A stretch of 64,000 nucleotides of DNA from Citrobacter braakii (GTDB lineage: Bacteria > Pseudomonadota > Gammaproteobacteria > Enterobacterales > Enterobacteriaceae), in contig NZ_NAEW01000009.1 in the NCBI RefSeq assembly GCF_002075345.1, forward strand, positions 1 to 64,000. Reading direction: 5' to 3'. The position numbers and the translations under genes are program-made. Positions within the stretch are counted from its first letter, which is position 1. The number at the start of each line of letters is the position of its first letter. This document shows positions 44,772-53,220 of this stretch, piece by piece. The notes under the pieces are model-generated. The model did not search any database and was not told where the DNA came from. It was given only the letters and a program-made list of their open reading frames with translations.

Positions 44772-46261
44772 GTCTTGTCAGCAGGATCAAGAAGCGGCTG
44801 AAACGGCCTGAGACCGGGCGCGAAATCGCCGCCTCCGGTGACGACAGGGATATCACCCGTCCGTGGGTGGGCGCGCTGGCGCTGGCGGATGACAGCGTGT
44901 TACGCAGCCGGGGTGCGCAGGATTTGCAGATTTACCGCGAGGTGCTCAGCGATGATGAGGTGAAAAGTGCCTTCACCCAGCGTCAGGACGCGGTGATTTC
45001 GCGTGAAATCAGTGTGAAAGCCGGGGGCGAACGTCCTGTAGACGTGGCGGCAGCCGAAGCCATGCAGACGCAGATCGAGTCGCTGGGCTTCGATCGTATC
45101 ACCCGTCTTATGCACTACGGCGTGTTTTACGGCTATGCAGTGGCCGAGATTATCTACGGCGTGCGCGATAATCTGCTGTGGATCGATGAGGTGAAAGTGC
45201 GCGATCGCCGCCGCTTTCGCTTCACTCCCAAAGGGGAGCTGCGCCTGCTGACGCCGGATAACATGATGGAGGGTGAGCCCTGTCCTGCGCCGTACTTCTG
45301 GTCGTTTGCCACCGGCGCGGATCATGATGACGAACCCTACGGGCAGGGGCTGGCGCACTGGCTGTACTGGCCGGTCTTTTTCAAGCGTAACGACATCAAG
45401 TTCTGGCTGATTTTTCTCGACAAATTCGGTATGCCGACTGTAGCCGGTAAATACCAGGAAGGGGCAAGCGAGGAGCAAAAAAGAGACCTGCTGGCGCTGA
45501 CCCGCGCCATCGCCACCGACAGCGGCGTTATCATGCCGGAGGGGATTTCGCTTGAGATCATGTCTGCGGCGCGTTCCGGTGCGGCGGACTACCAGGCGAT
45601 GTATGACGCCATGAATGAGGCCATCCGTCGTATTACTGTGGGACAGATTTCCAGCTCAGGCGGGGCCAGTAAGGGGATTGGCGGGGATGAGTCCCTGCAG
45701 GAAGCCATACTGACCTCCATTGCCAAATCGGACGCGGATGTGATTTGCGAGTCGTGGAATCGCGGGCCGGGGACGTGGTTTACGGAGTTTAACTTTCCCG
45801 GCGCGGCGGTTCCGCAGGTGTACCGTGTCTTTGAGGAGCCGGAAGATCTGACCGAACTGGCTTATCGTGACCAGACCATCGCTGACACCACCGGCTACCG
45901 CCCGACGCTTGCTCAGGTGAAAGACACCTACGGCGGCGACTGGGAGGAAAAACCGGCAGCGGACACACCGCCGCCCGCTCCGCCCGTGGCGGAATTCGCC
46001 GACACCGGGACCGGTTCAGATGTCACCAGCCTGCAGGCGCAGCAACTGAATACTGCCCTGATGCCGGTCATGGACGGGTGGGTGCAGCAGATTCAGGATC
46101 TGGTTAACCGGGCGGAGAGTCTTGATGAACTGCGCAGCGGGATTGATGCCCTGTTGCCCGAACTGAGTCTTGACCAGTATGCTGATATCATGGCGCAGGC
46201 AATGACGGCAGCGCAACTGGCCGGACGGTATGAACTGATGGAGGAACTGCATGGCCGGTGA
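44768..46261 (+). CDS. Portal protein (DUF935, Mu gp29-like)
   Basis: 497 residues. ITRPWVGALALADDSVLRSRG and SSSGGASKGIGGDE are typical DUF935 blocks; a helical C-terminus follows a proline-rich linker (KPAADTPPPAPPVAEFADTG). Forms the dodecameric vertex through which DNA enters. Confidence 0.93.
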   Translation: MSLVSRIKKRLKRPETGREIAASGDDRDITRPWVGALALADDSVLRSRGAQDLQIYREVLSDDEVKSAFTQRQDAVISREISVKAGGERPVDVAAAEAMQTQIESLGFDRITRLMHYGVFYGYAVAEIIYGVRDNLLWIDEVKVRDRRRFRFTPKGELRLLTPDNMMEGEPCPAPYFWSFATGADHDDEPYGQGLAHWLYWPVFFKRNDIKFWLIFLDKFGMPTVAGKYQEGASEEQKRDLLALTRAIATDSGVIMPEGISLEIMSAARSGAADYQAMYDAMNEAIRRITVGQISSSGGASKGIGGDESLQEAILTSIAKSDADVICESWNRGPGTWFTEFNFPGAAVPQVYRVFEEPEDLTELAYRDQTIADTTGYRPTLAQVKDTYGGDWEEKPAADTPPPAPPVAEFADTGTGSDVTSLQAQQLNTALMPVMDGWVQQIQDLVNRAESLDELRSGIDALLPELSLDQYADIMAQAMTAAQLAGRYELMEELHGR

Positions 46262-47471
46262 CACATCCTGGATATCCCTGCCTTTTATGGAGCAGATTGG
46301 TTTCCTGAAACAGAAGGTGAACGTGAAAACGGAGGGCTGGACCGACGTCTACGGCCCGGAGCATGACACACAGTTTATGGTCGCGGGCGTCAACCGCGAC
46401 GATCTGCTGGCCGATATCCGCGCCGCCGTGGAGCGTATTCCGCAGGGACAGACGCTGGAGGGATTTCGCAAAGAGCTTTCCGGCCTGATTGCCCGCTACG
46501 GCTGGAGCTTTAACGGTGATTTCAACTGGCGCTCGCGCATCATCTATGAGACCAACCTGCGGACCAGCTACATGGCAGGCCGTTTCGCGCAGCTGATGGC
46601 GATCCGCGACACGCACCCGTACTGGCGCTATGTTCACAGCGACGCGGTGGAGCATCCCCGGCAGTTGCATCTGGACTGGGACGGTCTGGTGCTGCGCTGG
46701 GATGACCCGTGGTGGGAAGCCCATTTCCCCGTTAACGCCTGGGGATGTCAGTGTGGCGTGGAAGCGCTGACGGAAGACGATTTACGCGCACTGGGTAAAA
46801 GCGGGCCGGATACCGCACCACCGGTGAATTATGTCACGCGGATCATCGGTAAGCGCAGTCCGGGCGGGCCGCGCACGGTGATTGTACCGGAGGGGATTGA
46901 TCCGGGGTTTGAGTACACGCCGGGGCGCAGCCTGCTGATAAGTGAGGTTCCACCTCCCAGAGGCGGTAATCCGCTGAGTATCCACGCCATCACGCCGCCG
47001 GATACCCTGCCGGAAAGCGGTCAGCCACCGTTGCCCGCCCCACAGCCTGAGCCGGAGGCCTGGCAGGGAAACGTCATTGACAGCTTCCTGAAAACCTTTC
47101 AGGCGGATGTGACCCCGGCGGCCTTTAAGGATATGAGTGGTCACCGGCTGGTCTTCGGGCGGGAGATGTTCATGCATCCGGATGATGAGCGTGGTTTTTC
47201 CGTGTCCGGAACCAGCCTGCAGTGGCTTTCTCAGGCTATTCATGACCCGGATGAAATCTGGGCGCAGGTGGTATATCTGGAAGCACTGAAACGGGCGGTG
47301 GTGCATTACCGCTATCTGACGCGAATTCAGTCATCGCGGGATACGATACCTTTCAGTGTGGTGTTTGAGACCGGCAGCGACGGCTGGGCCGGAAATGTGT
47401 CCACGGATGAGGCGCTGCTTCAGGCTCTTCGTCAGGGGGTGTTACTGTACCGCCGGGAGGGTGCGCAGTGA
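46251..47471 (+). CDS. Head morphogenesis protein (Mu gp30/F-like)
   Basis: 406 residues. N-terminal SPP1 gp7-type domain: YETNLRTSYMAGRFAQLM, HPYWRYVHSDAVEHPRQLHL and FPVNAWGCQCGVE. A C-terminal extension contains a PBECR-like region (VYLEALKRAVVHYRYLTRIQ), a domain type with some polymorphic-toxin relatives; here it is standard for the family. Minor capsid component; starts 11 bases inside the portal gene. Confidence 0.9.
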   Translation: MAGDTSWISLPFMEQIGFLKQKVNVKTEGWTDVYGPEHDTQFMVAGVNRDDLLADIRAAVERIPQGQTLEGFRKELSGLIARYGWSFNGDFNWRSRIIYETNLRTSYMAGRFAQLMAIRDTHPYWRYVHSDAVEHPRQLHLDWDGLVLRWDDPWWEAHFPVNAWGCQCGVEALTEDDLRALGKSGPDTAPPVNYVTRIIGKRSPGGPRTVIVPEGIDPGFEYTPGRSLLISEVPPPRGGNPLSIHAITPPDTLPESGQPPLPAPQPEPEAWQGNVIDSFLKTFQADVTPAAFKDMSGHRLVFGREMFMHPDDERGFSVSGTSLQWLSQAIHDPDEIWAQVVYLEALKRAVVHYRYLTRIQSSRDTIPFSVVFETGSDGWAGNVSTDEALLQALRQGVLLYRREGAQ

Positions 47472-48046
47472 GCGGCGTCACACTGACCCTGGATTATCAG
47501 GATGCGATGCACATTTTGCTGGGTATGGAGCAGCAACTGCGCCACCCGGAGCCCATGCTGGATAAGATGGGGGAAGCGCTGCTGCAGTTTCATCGCCAGC
47601 GTTTTAAGGACCAGGAGAGTCCGTCCGGCGAAGCGTGGCAGGAACTCTCCCGGCGGTATAAGAAACGTAAAAAGCGCAACAGGGATAAAATACTGGTGCT
47701 TGACGGCACGCTTCGCAATACCCTGCGCTGGCAAATCCGGGGGAACGAGCTGTTGTTTGGTACTGACAGACCCTATGGTGCCATTCACCAGTTTGGCGGA
47801 ACCATTGAGATAGCGGCCCGCAGCCAGCAGGCTTATTACCGGCAGTTACGCAGCGGGCGGGTTAAAAACCGTTTTGTCCGTAAAAAACGCGCTAACTACA
47901 GCGAGTGGCATACTATCGGGGCATACAGTATCCACATGCCTGCGCGCCCCTGGCTTGGTGTGTCCGGTACGGATAAAATCCGCCTGGTGGATATTGCCCG
48001 TAACCACCTCTACCGCGAACAGAACCGCCCTGATATGGACGACTGA
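47468..48046 (+). CDS. Virion morphogenesis protein (Mu gpG-like)
   Basis: 192 residues, GTG start within the previous stop. HRQRFKDQESPSGEAWQELS and YGAIHQFGGTIEIAARSQQA are the phage virion morphogenesis (gpG/gpS tail completion) family blocks. Last gene before a 224-base spacer with the third palindrome. Confidence 0.88.
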   Translation: MSGVTLTLDYQDAMHILLGMEQQLRHPEPMLDKMGEALLQFHRQRFKDQESPSGEAWQELSRRYKKRKKRNRDKILVLDGTLRNTLRWQIRGNELLFGTDRPYGAIHQFGGTIEIAARSQQAYYRQLRSGRVKNRFVRKKRANYSEWHTIGAYSIHMPARPWLGVSGTDKIRLVDIARNHLYREQNRPDMDD

Positions 48047-48196
48047 ATCTCCGGCCCGTGACGCAGTTCTGTGCGTCCGGCAGGGCAAGGTTGCCCTGTT
48101 ATCATGAAAGGCCGTTTATAAACGTTTTTAAACGCCTTCCGGGCGGGGTATTACCGTGCATCGCCCTTTCCACCGTCAGTCTGATGCTTTTCGTTT

Positions 48197-48210
48197 TTAA
48201 AGCGCTTTAA
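48197..48210. promoter_or_regulatory. Palindrome TTAAAGCGCTTTAA, candidate phage activator site 3 (capsid promoter)
   Basis: TTAAAG-CG-CTTTAA, 61 bases before the protease/scaffold gene. This is where Mu has the late promoter PI. The 48047-48270 spacer also contains the hairpin CAGGGCA-AGGT-TGCCCTG (48081-48098) and the palindrome CGTTTATAAACG near 48114; no gene is seen in it. Confidence 0.7.
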
Positions 48211-48270
48211 TAGTCGCTTTCCATCCTGTTCCTTCACACTGCGGGCTATCCGACTGTGAAGGACATGTTT

Positions 48271-49395
48271 ATGACCACCCAATCTGCCGCCACTCTGCCG
48301 GTTCTGGCTCCCGGCACGCATACCGCGATGGACGGGCGCAAAATTACCGTCACGCTGAATGACTGCGTGGATATGGCCAGCCAGTACGATTCGACACTGT
48401 GCGAAGCGCCTTTTGTTATCGGCCATCCGAAACTGACCGCTCCGGCCTATGGCTGGGCAAAACGCTTTGAAGTCCGTGACGGCATGCTGTGGGCGGAGCC
48501 AAAACAGGTTAATCCGGGATTTGCCGAGGCGTTCAACGCCGGTGCCATCAAAAAACGTTCCCTGGCGTTCTGGCTGCCCAACTCACCGGGCAATCCGAAG
48601 CCCGGACACTACTATCCCCGTCACGTTGGCTTTCTCGGTGCCGTGCATCCCGCTGTTAAAGGACTGCCTGATGTGCAGCTGGCGCACTTCGACGAGTACA
48701 CCGGGGACGATGCGCCGGTGGAGTTCGCGATGGAATGGTTTGATCCGGATTTGTTACCGGAACTGTTTTCCGGCCTGCGCGATTACCTGATTGAAAAAGA
48801 GGGCGTCGGGCGCGCCAACGCCATTCTGCCGGACTACCGTCTGAACCGGCTGACCGAACTGATGAAACGTGAATTTAACCCTGACCCTGTTATGTATGCC
48901 GAGGACATTACCGTGGAAAAAGAAAACACCACCGACGCACCGGCGGAGTTCGCCGAACGTGAGGCCGCGCTGGCAGACCGTGAGGCCACCCTTGCCGCGC
49001 GTGAAAACGCCATCCGGGAGCGCGAGGAAAAGGAACGCCGCGATGCCATTGCCGCATTCGCTGATGAACTGGCAAGTGACGGACGTATTCTGCCGCGCCA
49101 GAAAAATGCCGTGGTTGAGGTACTGTCCGGCCTGTCCGGTGAGCCGGTAGCCTTCTCCGACGGCAGCAATACCGTCACCGATACCCCGGAGGCGCTGTTG
49201 CGTGAAATTCTCTCAACAAAACCGGCTGTGGTGGAGTTCGCGGAGAAATCGCCCGCCGGGAATGACCCGGTGGAATTTGCTGACGCCGGCGCGCTGGCGC
49301 AGGCCGCCAGTGCGTACCAGTCAGAGCAGGCTGCGAAAGGTCACTTCATCAGCGTTACCGATGCGGTTAACCATGTTAAGGGAGGTCAGAAATGA
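48271..49395 (+). CDS. Head maturation protease/scaffold (Mu gpI-like)
   Basis: 374 residues. GAAGGA lies eight bases before ATG 48271 (another ATG is at 48265). The N-terminal 200 residues are the protease (APFVIGHPKLTAPAYGWAKR; IKKRSLAFWLPN). A highly charged coiled coil of about 60 residues (EREAALADREATLAARENAI) leads to a scaffold-like C-terminus. In Mu the scaffold Z is made from an internal start in the same frame; ATGs at 48862 and 48892 are possible but have weak ribosome sites. Confidence 0.88.
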   Translation: MTTQSAATLPVLAPGTHTAMDGRKITVTLNDCVDMASQYDSTLCEAPFVIGHPKLTAPAYGWAKRFEVRDGMLWAEPKQVNPGFAEAFNAGAIKKRSLAFWLPNSPGNPKPGHYYPRHVGFLGAVHPAVKGLPDVQLAHFDEYTGDDAPVEFAMEWFDPDLLPELFSGLRDYLIEKEGVGRANAILPDYRLNRLTELMKREFNPDPVMYAEDITVEKENTTDAPAEFAEREAALADREATLAARENAIREREEKERRDAIAAFADELASDGRILPRQKNAVVEVLSGLSGEPVAFSDGSNTVTDTPEALLREILSTKPAVVEFAEKSPAGNDPVEFADAGALAQAASAYQSEQAAKGHFISVTDAVNHVKGGQK

Positions 49396-49778
49396 ATATT
49401 CCGGGACTCACCACCGCCCATGTTGCCGGAGATGCCATTGCTGCCCGGCGTATGGTGACACGCGATACGCAACCGGAAACGGAACCGGAAAGCGTGGTTA
49501 CCGCCACCAGTGGCAAATCGCTCATCATCGGTGTCACCACCGCCATCAGCAGTGACGCGGGAGACCATGTTGATGTCATTCGCGGGCAACTGGCGCTGGT
49601 GACCTTTGGCGGCACAGTGAAATCCGGTCAGCCCCTGACCGCTGACGCGGAAGGCCGTGCCGTTCCAGCCGCTGCCGGAGACTGGTATCTGGGGTTTGCG
49701 GAATGTGACGGTGAAGAAAATGACACAGGCTCTGTCTGGATTGTACCGGGTCAGATCGCCGCTGCTGCAGCTAACTAA
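49392..49778 (+). CDS. Capsid decoration protein (DUF2190-like)
   Basis: 128 residues. SLIIGVTTAISSDAGDHVDV and GTVKSGQPLTADAEGRAVPA form the small beta-barrel of DUF2190/capsid cement proteins. ATGA overlap with the protease gene and 12 bases before the major capsid gene. Confidence 0.82.
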   Translation: MNIPGLTTAHVAGDAIAARRMVTRDTQPETEPESVVTATSGKSLIIGVTTAISSDAGDHVDVIRGQLALVTFGGTVKSGQPLTADAEGRAVPAAAGDWYLGFAECDGEENDTGSVWIVPGQIAAAAAN

Positions 49779-49790
49779 CGGGAGTTATCC

Positions 49791-50717
49791 ATGAAAGCAC
49801 CTTTTCCGGTTGATCCGCATCTGACGGCGATCACCATTGCATACCGTAACACCAGCCTGATTGCTGACAGCGTGCTGCCGCGCGTACCGGTCGGAAACCA
49901 GGAGTTCAAGTGGTGGAAGTACGATCTGAGCGAAGGCTTTACCGTTCCGTCGACGCTGGTTGGCCGTACCTCGCAACCCAACCAGGTGGAATTCAGCGCC
50001 AGCGATGAGACCAGTGCCACGAAGGACTATGGTCTTGATGCGCCGGTACCCAATGCGGATATCCGCAACGCACCAAAAAATTACGATCCAAGAGGACGGG
50101 CCACCGAGGCCACCACTGACCTTATCCTGCTTGACCGTGAGGTGCGCACCAGCCGCCTGGTGTTTGACAGGAAAAGCTACCCACAGGCCAATCAGGTATC
50201 ACTGGCCGCCGCCGACCAGTGGGACAAAGACAGCAGCACACCGATAAAAACCATTTTTCCGGCGCTGGATAAGCTGATTATGCGCCCGAACGTGGCGGTG
50301 CTGGGGCGCGCCACAGCCACTGCGCTGCGTATGAATAAGTCCGTCGTTAAAGCTTATAACGGGACGCTGGGCGATGACGGGCTGGTGCCGCTCGACTACC
50401 TGCGCCAGCTTCTGGAACTGGATGAAATTCTGGTGGGGTCCGCTTTTGTCAATATCGCAAAACCCGGGCAGAAGCCGGTTCTCGTCCGCGCCTGGGGAAA
50501 TCATGCCGCCTTTATTTACCGCAACCGCCTGGCGGATGCGCAGAGCGGCGTGACCTTTGGTTTCACCGCTCAGTTTGGTCCACGCGTCTCCGGCTCCATT
50601 CCGGACCCGGATATTGGTCTGCACGGCGGCGAGCGCGTGCGCGTCGGGGAGTCGGTCAGGGAACTGATTGTTGCCCCGGACTGTGGCCTGTTCTTTGGTA
50701 ATGCTGTGGGTGGATAA
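49791..50717 (+). CDS. Major capsid protein (B3/BcepMu type)
   Basis: 308 residues, the size of Mu-like head proteins. Starts MKAPFPVDPHLTAITIAYRN; FKWWKYDLSEGFTVPSTLVG and LDRLRQ-like DGLVPLDYLRQLLELDEILV fit the HK97-type capsid of transposable phages; the end is GGERVRVGESVRELIVAPDC. Strong ribosome site (GGGAG). Expected to be the most abundant virion protein. Confidence 0.88.
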   Translation: MKAPFPVDPHLTAITIAYRNTSLIADSVLPRVPVGNQEFKWWKYDLSEGFTVPSTLVGRTSQPNQVEFSASDETSATKDYGLDAPVPNADIRNAPKNYDPRGRATEATTDLILLDREVRTSRLVFDRKSYPQANQVSLAAADQWDKDSSTPIKTIFPALDKLIMRPNVAVLGRATATALRMNKSVVKAYNGTLGDDGLVPLDYLRQLLELDEILVGSAFVNIAKPGQKPVLVRAWGNHAAFIYRNRLADAQSGVTFGFTAQFGPRVSGSIPDPDIGLHGGERVRVGESVRELIVAPDCGLFFGNAVGG

Positions 50718-50727
50718 GGAGAATGCG

Positions 50728-51243
50728 ATGACTTTCATCACGCTGGCCGATCTGGCTGAACGTCCGGGAACGGTGGAACTGGCCCAGGTGGCACAGCAGC
50801 CGGGTGAGCCGGTGGCTTCACCTGCGGTTCTGGCAATGCTGATGCGCGGTGAGGATATGTCTGCGGTGCCGGAGGCTGAGGCGAATGTGGCCCGCGCCGC
50901 CGCAGAGCGTATTTCTGACGTGATGGAAGAGGCGCAGGCACTGGCTGAGGGATATCTGCGTCAGGGCGGGTATCCACTACCGCTGCCCCGGGTGCCGCTC
51001 ATCCTGAAGGGCTGGACGCGGGCGATTGTCCGCTACCGCCTGCATGCACACCGTCTTTCTGATGAAAAAAGCGATCCGATTGTCCGTGACTATCGCGACG
51101 CGCTGAATCTGCTGGGACTGGTGGCTGCGGGAAAATTCAGTCTTGGTCTGGGGGATACGCGACCCCCTGCGGGCGGCAGACCTGCCGTCAGCGGACCGGG
51201 ACGTACGTTCAGCATGGACAGCCTGCGGGATTACGGCAAATGA
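50728..51243 (+). CDS. Head-tail connector (DUF1320, Mu gp36-like)
   Basis: 171 residues from ATG 50728 (AAGGAG upstream; a longer start at 50668 lies in the capsid gene). VARAAAERISDVMEEAQALAEGYLRQGGYPLPLP and RYRLHAHRLSDEKSDPIVRD are the DUF1320 core. Adaptor joining portal and tail. Confidence 0.87.
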   Translation: MTFITLADLAERPGTVELAQVAQQPGEPVASPAVLAMLMRGEDMSAVPEAEANVARAAAERISDVMEEAQALAEGYLRQGGYPLPLPRVPLILKGWTRAIVRYRLHAHRLSDEKSDPIVRDYRDALNLLGLVAAGKFSLGLGDTRPPAGGRPAVSGPGRTFSMDSLRDYGK

Positions 51244-51692
51244 ACAGCGCGCCTTTTGATACCGGCCTGATTGTTGCACGGCTGAAAGCGTTGTCCCCGC
51301 AGCCATTCAGCCAGATAGGGTCCGTTGTGGAGTACAGCAAAATTACCGACCTGACCGGGTTTTCCACGCCGTCGGCGTATGTCCTTATGGGGTCAGAGAA
51401 AGGCAGCGTTGATGCACAGCGGCGCGTACAGGTGGCGGAATGCCTCGTGGGCGTGGTGACCGTTGTGCGTAACTATGCGCCCGGCGCAGACGGACTCACG
51501 CATGAGCTTCACCCGCTGATTGCCACCATCCGGGATGCGCTGACCGGCTGGCTGCCGGATCGTCGCTGTACCACCCCGGTACAGTGGGTTCAGGGCGATA
51601 TCCTGGACTTTGATGCCGGAACGCTGGTGTGGATGGATGTATTTCGGGTCAAACACATAATTGGAGGCAATGTATGCCGGACGTCACCCTGA
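51240..51692 (+). CDS. Tail terminator/neck protein (DUF1834, Mu gp37-like)
   Basis: 150 residues. LVGVVTVVRNYAPGADGLTH and HELHPLIATIRDALTGWLPD identify the gp37 family. ATGA overlap with the connector and 19-base overlap with the next small gene. Confidence 0.85.
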   Translation: MNSAPFDTGLIVARLKALSPQPFSQIGSVVEYSKITDLTGFSTPSAYVLMGSEKGSVDAQRRVQVAECLVGVVTVVRNYAPGADGLTHELHPLIATIRDALTGWLPDRRCTTPVQWVQGDILDFDAGTLVWMDVFRVKHIIGGNVCRTSP

Positions 51693-51838
51693 CTGCCCCT
51701 CATACCCATGCAGGGGTGCAGTATGACGCGGGGGCCACCATTACCGTCACCCTCGCCGAAGCACTGTGGCTGGAGGCGCATCAGGTTATATCCCCTGATG
51801 CCATCGAGGAGTTAAACGAGGAGAGCGAGCATGAATGA
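51674..51838 (+). CDS. Small DUF7210-like protein
   Basis: 54 residues from ATG 51674 (GGAGG nearby). TLTAPHTHAGVQYDAGATIT and LWLEAHQVISPDAIE match short proteins that sit just before the tail-tube gene in transposable phages. Function unknown. Confidence 0.75.
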   Translation: MPDVTLTAPHTHAGVQYDAGATITVTLAEALWLEAHQVISPDAIEELNEESEHE

Positions 51839-52583
51839 AACCTACTATTACGGTCAGGGTAAACTGTATCTGGCAAAACGCAACGCCAGCGGCAGGCCCG
51901 GCGCATACCGCTGGGTGGGCGATGTGTCCAAACTGGAGCTGGCGCTCAGCGTGGAAACCCTGACGCATAAGGAGTCTTACTCCGGTCAGCGTGCCACCAC
52001 CCGCCGTCTCATCACCAGTAAGGATGCCACGGTCACCAGTACCTGGTTTGAGTTCTCGGCAGAAAATCTGGCCACGCAGCTCTACGGCGAGCGCGCCATC
52101 GTTGCGGCCGGAACGGTCACCGGGGAGGCGCTGCCTGACAACATTCAGGCGGGAGACCGTCTGGCGCTGGCACACCAGAACGTGTCGGATGTGGTGATTG
52201 GTACCCTGAAGGAAGGGACTGACTACACCGTGGATGCGCTGTACGGCGCGCTGACGTTTCTGACACCGCAGGCGAAAGCAGCAGGCGTGAATTACAGCTA
52301 CACCGGTGGCGTGAACACCACCCTGTTTACCCGCCAGCCTGAAGAGCTCGCCCTGCGTTATGAAGGGATCAACCTTGCCGAAGGCGGCAAGGCCGTGGTG
52401 GTGGAACTGTATAAAATCCAGTTTGATCCGGTCTCCGCTCTGTCGCTTATCTCCGCTGATAACGATGTGGCCGGACTGGAGACCAAAGCCGGTGTGCTGT
52501 TCGACGGTGGTATGGGCAGTGACCCGCTGCTGGGCAATTTTGGACGCGTGATCCACGTGGCTGACCGGAGCGAAACCGTATGA
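51831..52583 (+). CDS. Major tail tube protein
   Basis: 250 residues. YYYGQGKLYLAKRNASGRPG, SVETLTHKESYSGQRATTRR and SSDPLLG-like GMGSDPLLGNFGRVIHVADR fit the tail-tube fold of siphovirus-type transposable phages; no sheath gene precedes it. Overlaps both neighbours. Confidence 0.85.
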   Translation: MNETYYYGQGKLYLAKRNASGRPGAYRWVGDVSKLELALSVETLTHKESYSGQRATTRRLITSKDATVTSTWFEFSAENLATQLYGERAIVAAGTVTGEALPDNIQAGDRLALAHQNVSDVVIGTLKEGTDYTVDALYGALTFLTPQAKAAGVNYSYTGGVNTTLFTRQPEELALRYEGINLAEGGKAVVVELYKIQFDPVSALSLISADNDVAGLETKAGVLFDGGMGSDPLLGNFGRVIHVADRSETV

Positions 52584-53047
52584 CGCGCCCGGAAACTGCG
52601 ACAGCATCTTCCATGGACGGGGATGATGATCTGAGTGTCCTGCTGCCGGAGCGGTCATTCACGCTTGCCGGTGAGACGGTCACTCTCCGGGAGTATTCCC
52701 TGAAGGACACGCTGACCCTGCATGCGGTGCTGGCCCCGGTGGTGGATGCACTGGCAACGGTGACAGAAAATGCCTGGGCCAGCTATGAAAGGGTTGAGAC
52801 GGTACTGGCTGCGCAGCATGAGGCGGTCATCATTCTGGTGGCGCACAGTATCAATAAGCCGCCGTCTTTTGTGGAGGACCTTTCAGGAACGGAAGGGATG
52901 ACGCTGATGGACTGGTGGTGGAGCGTGAACCGGCATTTTTTTATGACCGCTGTCATCCGCCGTCTGGTGTGCAGGCAGGTGACTGCCTCCGGTTCAGCCG
53001 CCTCTTCGCCGTCCTCATCCGCGCAGGTCATCCCTCCGGGCGCTTAG
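52580..53047 (+). CDS. Tail assembly chaperone (G-type)
   Basis: 155 residues. MTRPETATASSMDGDDDLSV start, VTLREYSLKDTLTLHAVLAP core. The zero-frame product stops at 53047. Overlap with a second frame and the slippery T TTT TTT at 52936 indicate that a fraction of ribosomes make a longer G-T fusion. Confidence 0.82.
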   Translation: MTRPETATASSMDGDDDLSVLLPERSFTLAGETVTLREYSLKDTLTLHAVLAPVVDALATVTENAWASYERVETVLAAQHEAVIILVAHSINKPPSFVEDLSGTEGMTLMDWWWSVNRHFFMTAVIRRLVCRQVTASGSAASSPSSSAQVIPPGA

Positions 53048-53208
53048 GGGACTACACCCTGCGTCAGCTGATGCTCTATTACCGGGAGGCGCTGCAGTTA
53101 CAGTGCCAGGACAGTCAGTCCCGCATCGCGGATGTCAACGCCGGTCTGACCGGTGGCAGCAGCGCCCGACAGCGTCTGGCCACGCTTGGCCGGGTTGCCG
53201 GGAAATAA
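52580..53208 (+). CDS. Tail assembly chaperone fusion (GT-type, -1 frameshift product)
   Basis: About 209 residues if ribosomes slip back one base at 52936-52942: zero-frame codons to 52942, then the -1 frame (YDRCHPPSGVQ ... GDYTLRQLMLYYREALQLQC) to 53208. The downstream portion has no good start of its own and matches the T-domain seen after tail chaperones in related phages. It binds the tape measure during tail assembly. Confidence 0.75.
52936..52942 (+). promoter_or_regulatory. Slippery heptamer T TTT TTT (-1 frameshift)
   Basis: Seven Ts in phase with the zero frame as T|TTT|TTT followed by ATG, a classic X XXY YYZ heptamer. It lies in the 133-base overlap between the two open frames, just 5' of a GC-rich stretch that could fold. 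Confidence 0.75.
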
Positions 53209-53220
53209 TACGGAGTCTTT

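Noticed and set aside
46990-47465. C-terminal region of the gp30-like protein as a toxin domain
   Set aside because: It resembles PBECR-type regions, but this extension is common in Mu-like head morphogenesis proteins and there is no adjacent immunity gene.
51786-52658. 290-codon leftward frame opposite the tail tube gene
   Set aside because: Antisense to a gene with clear family features and tight operon overlaps.
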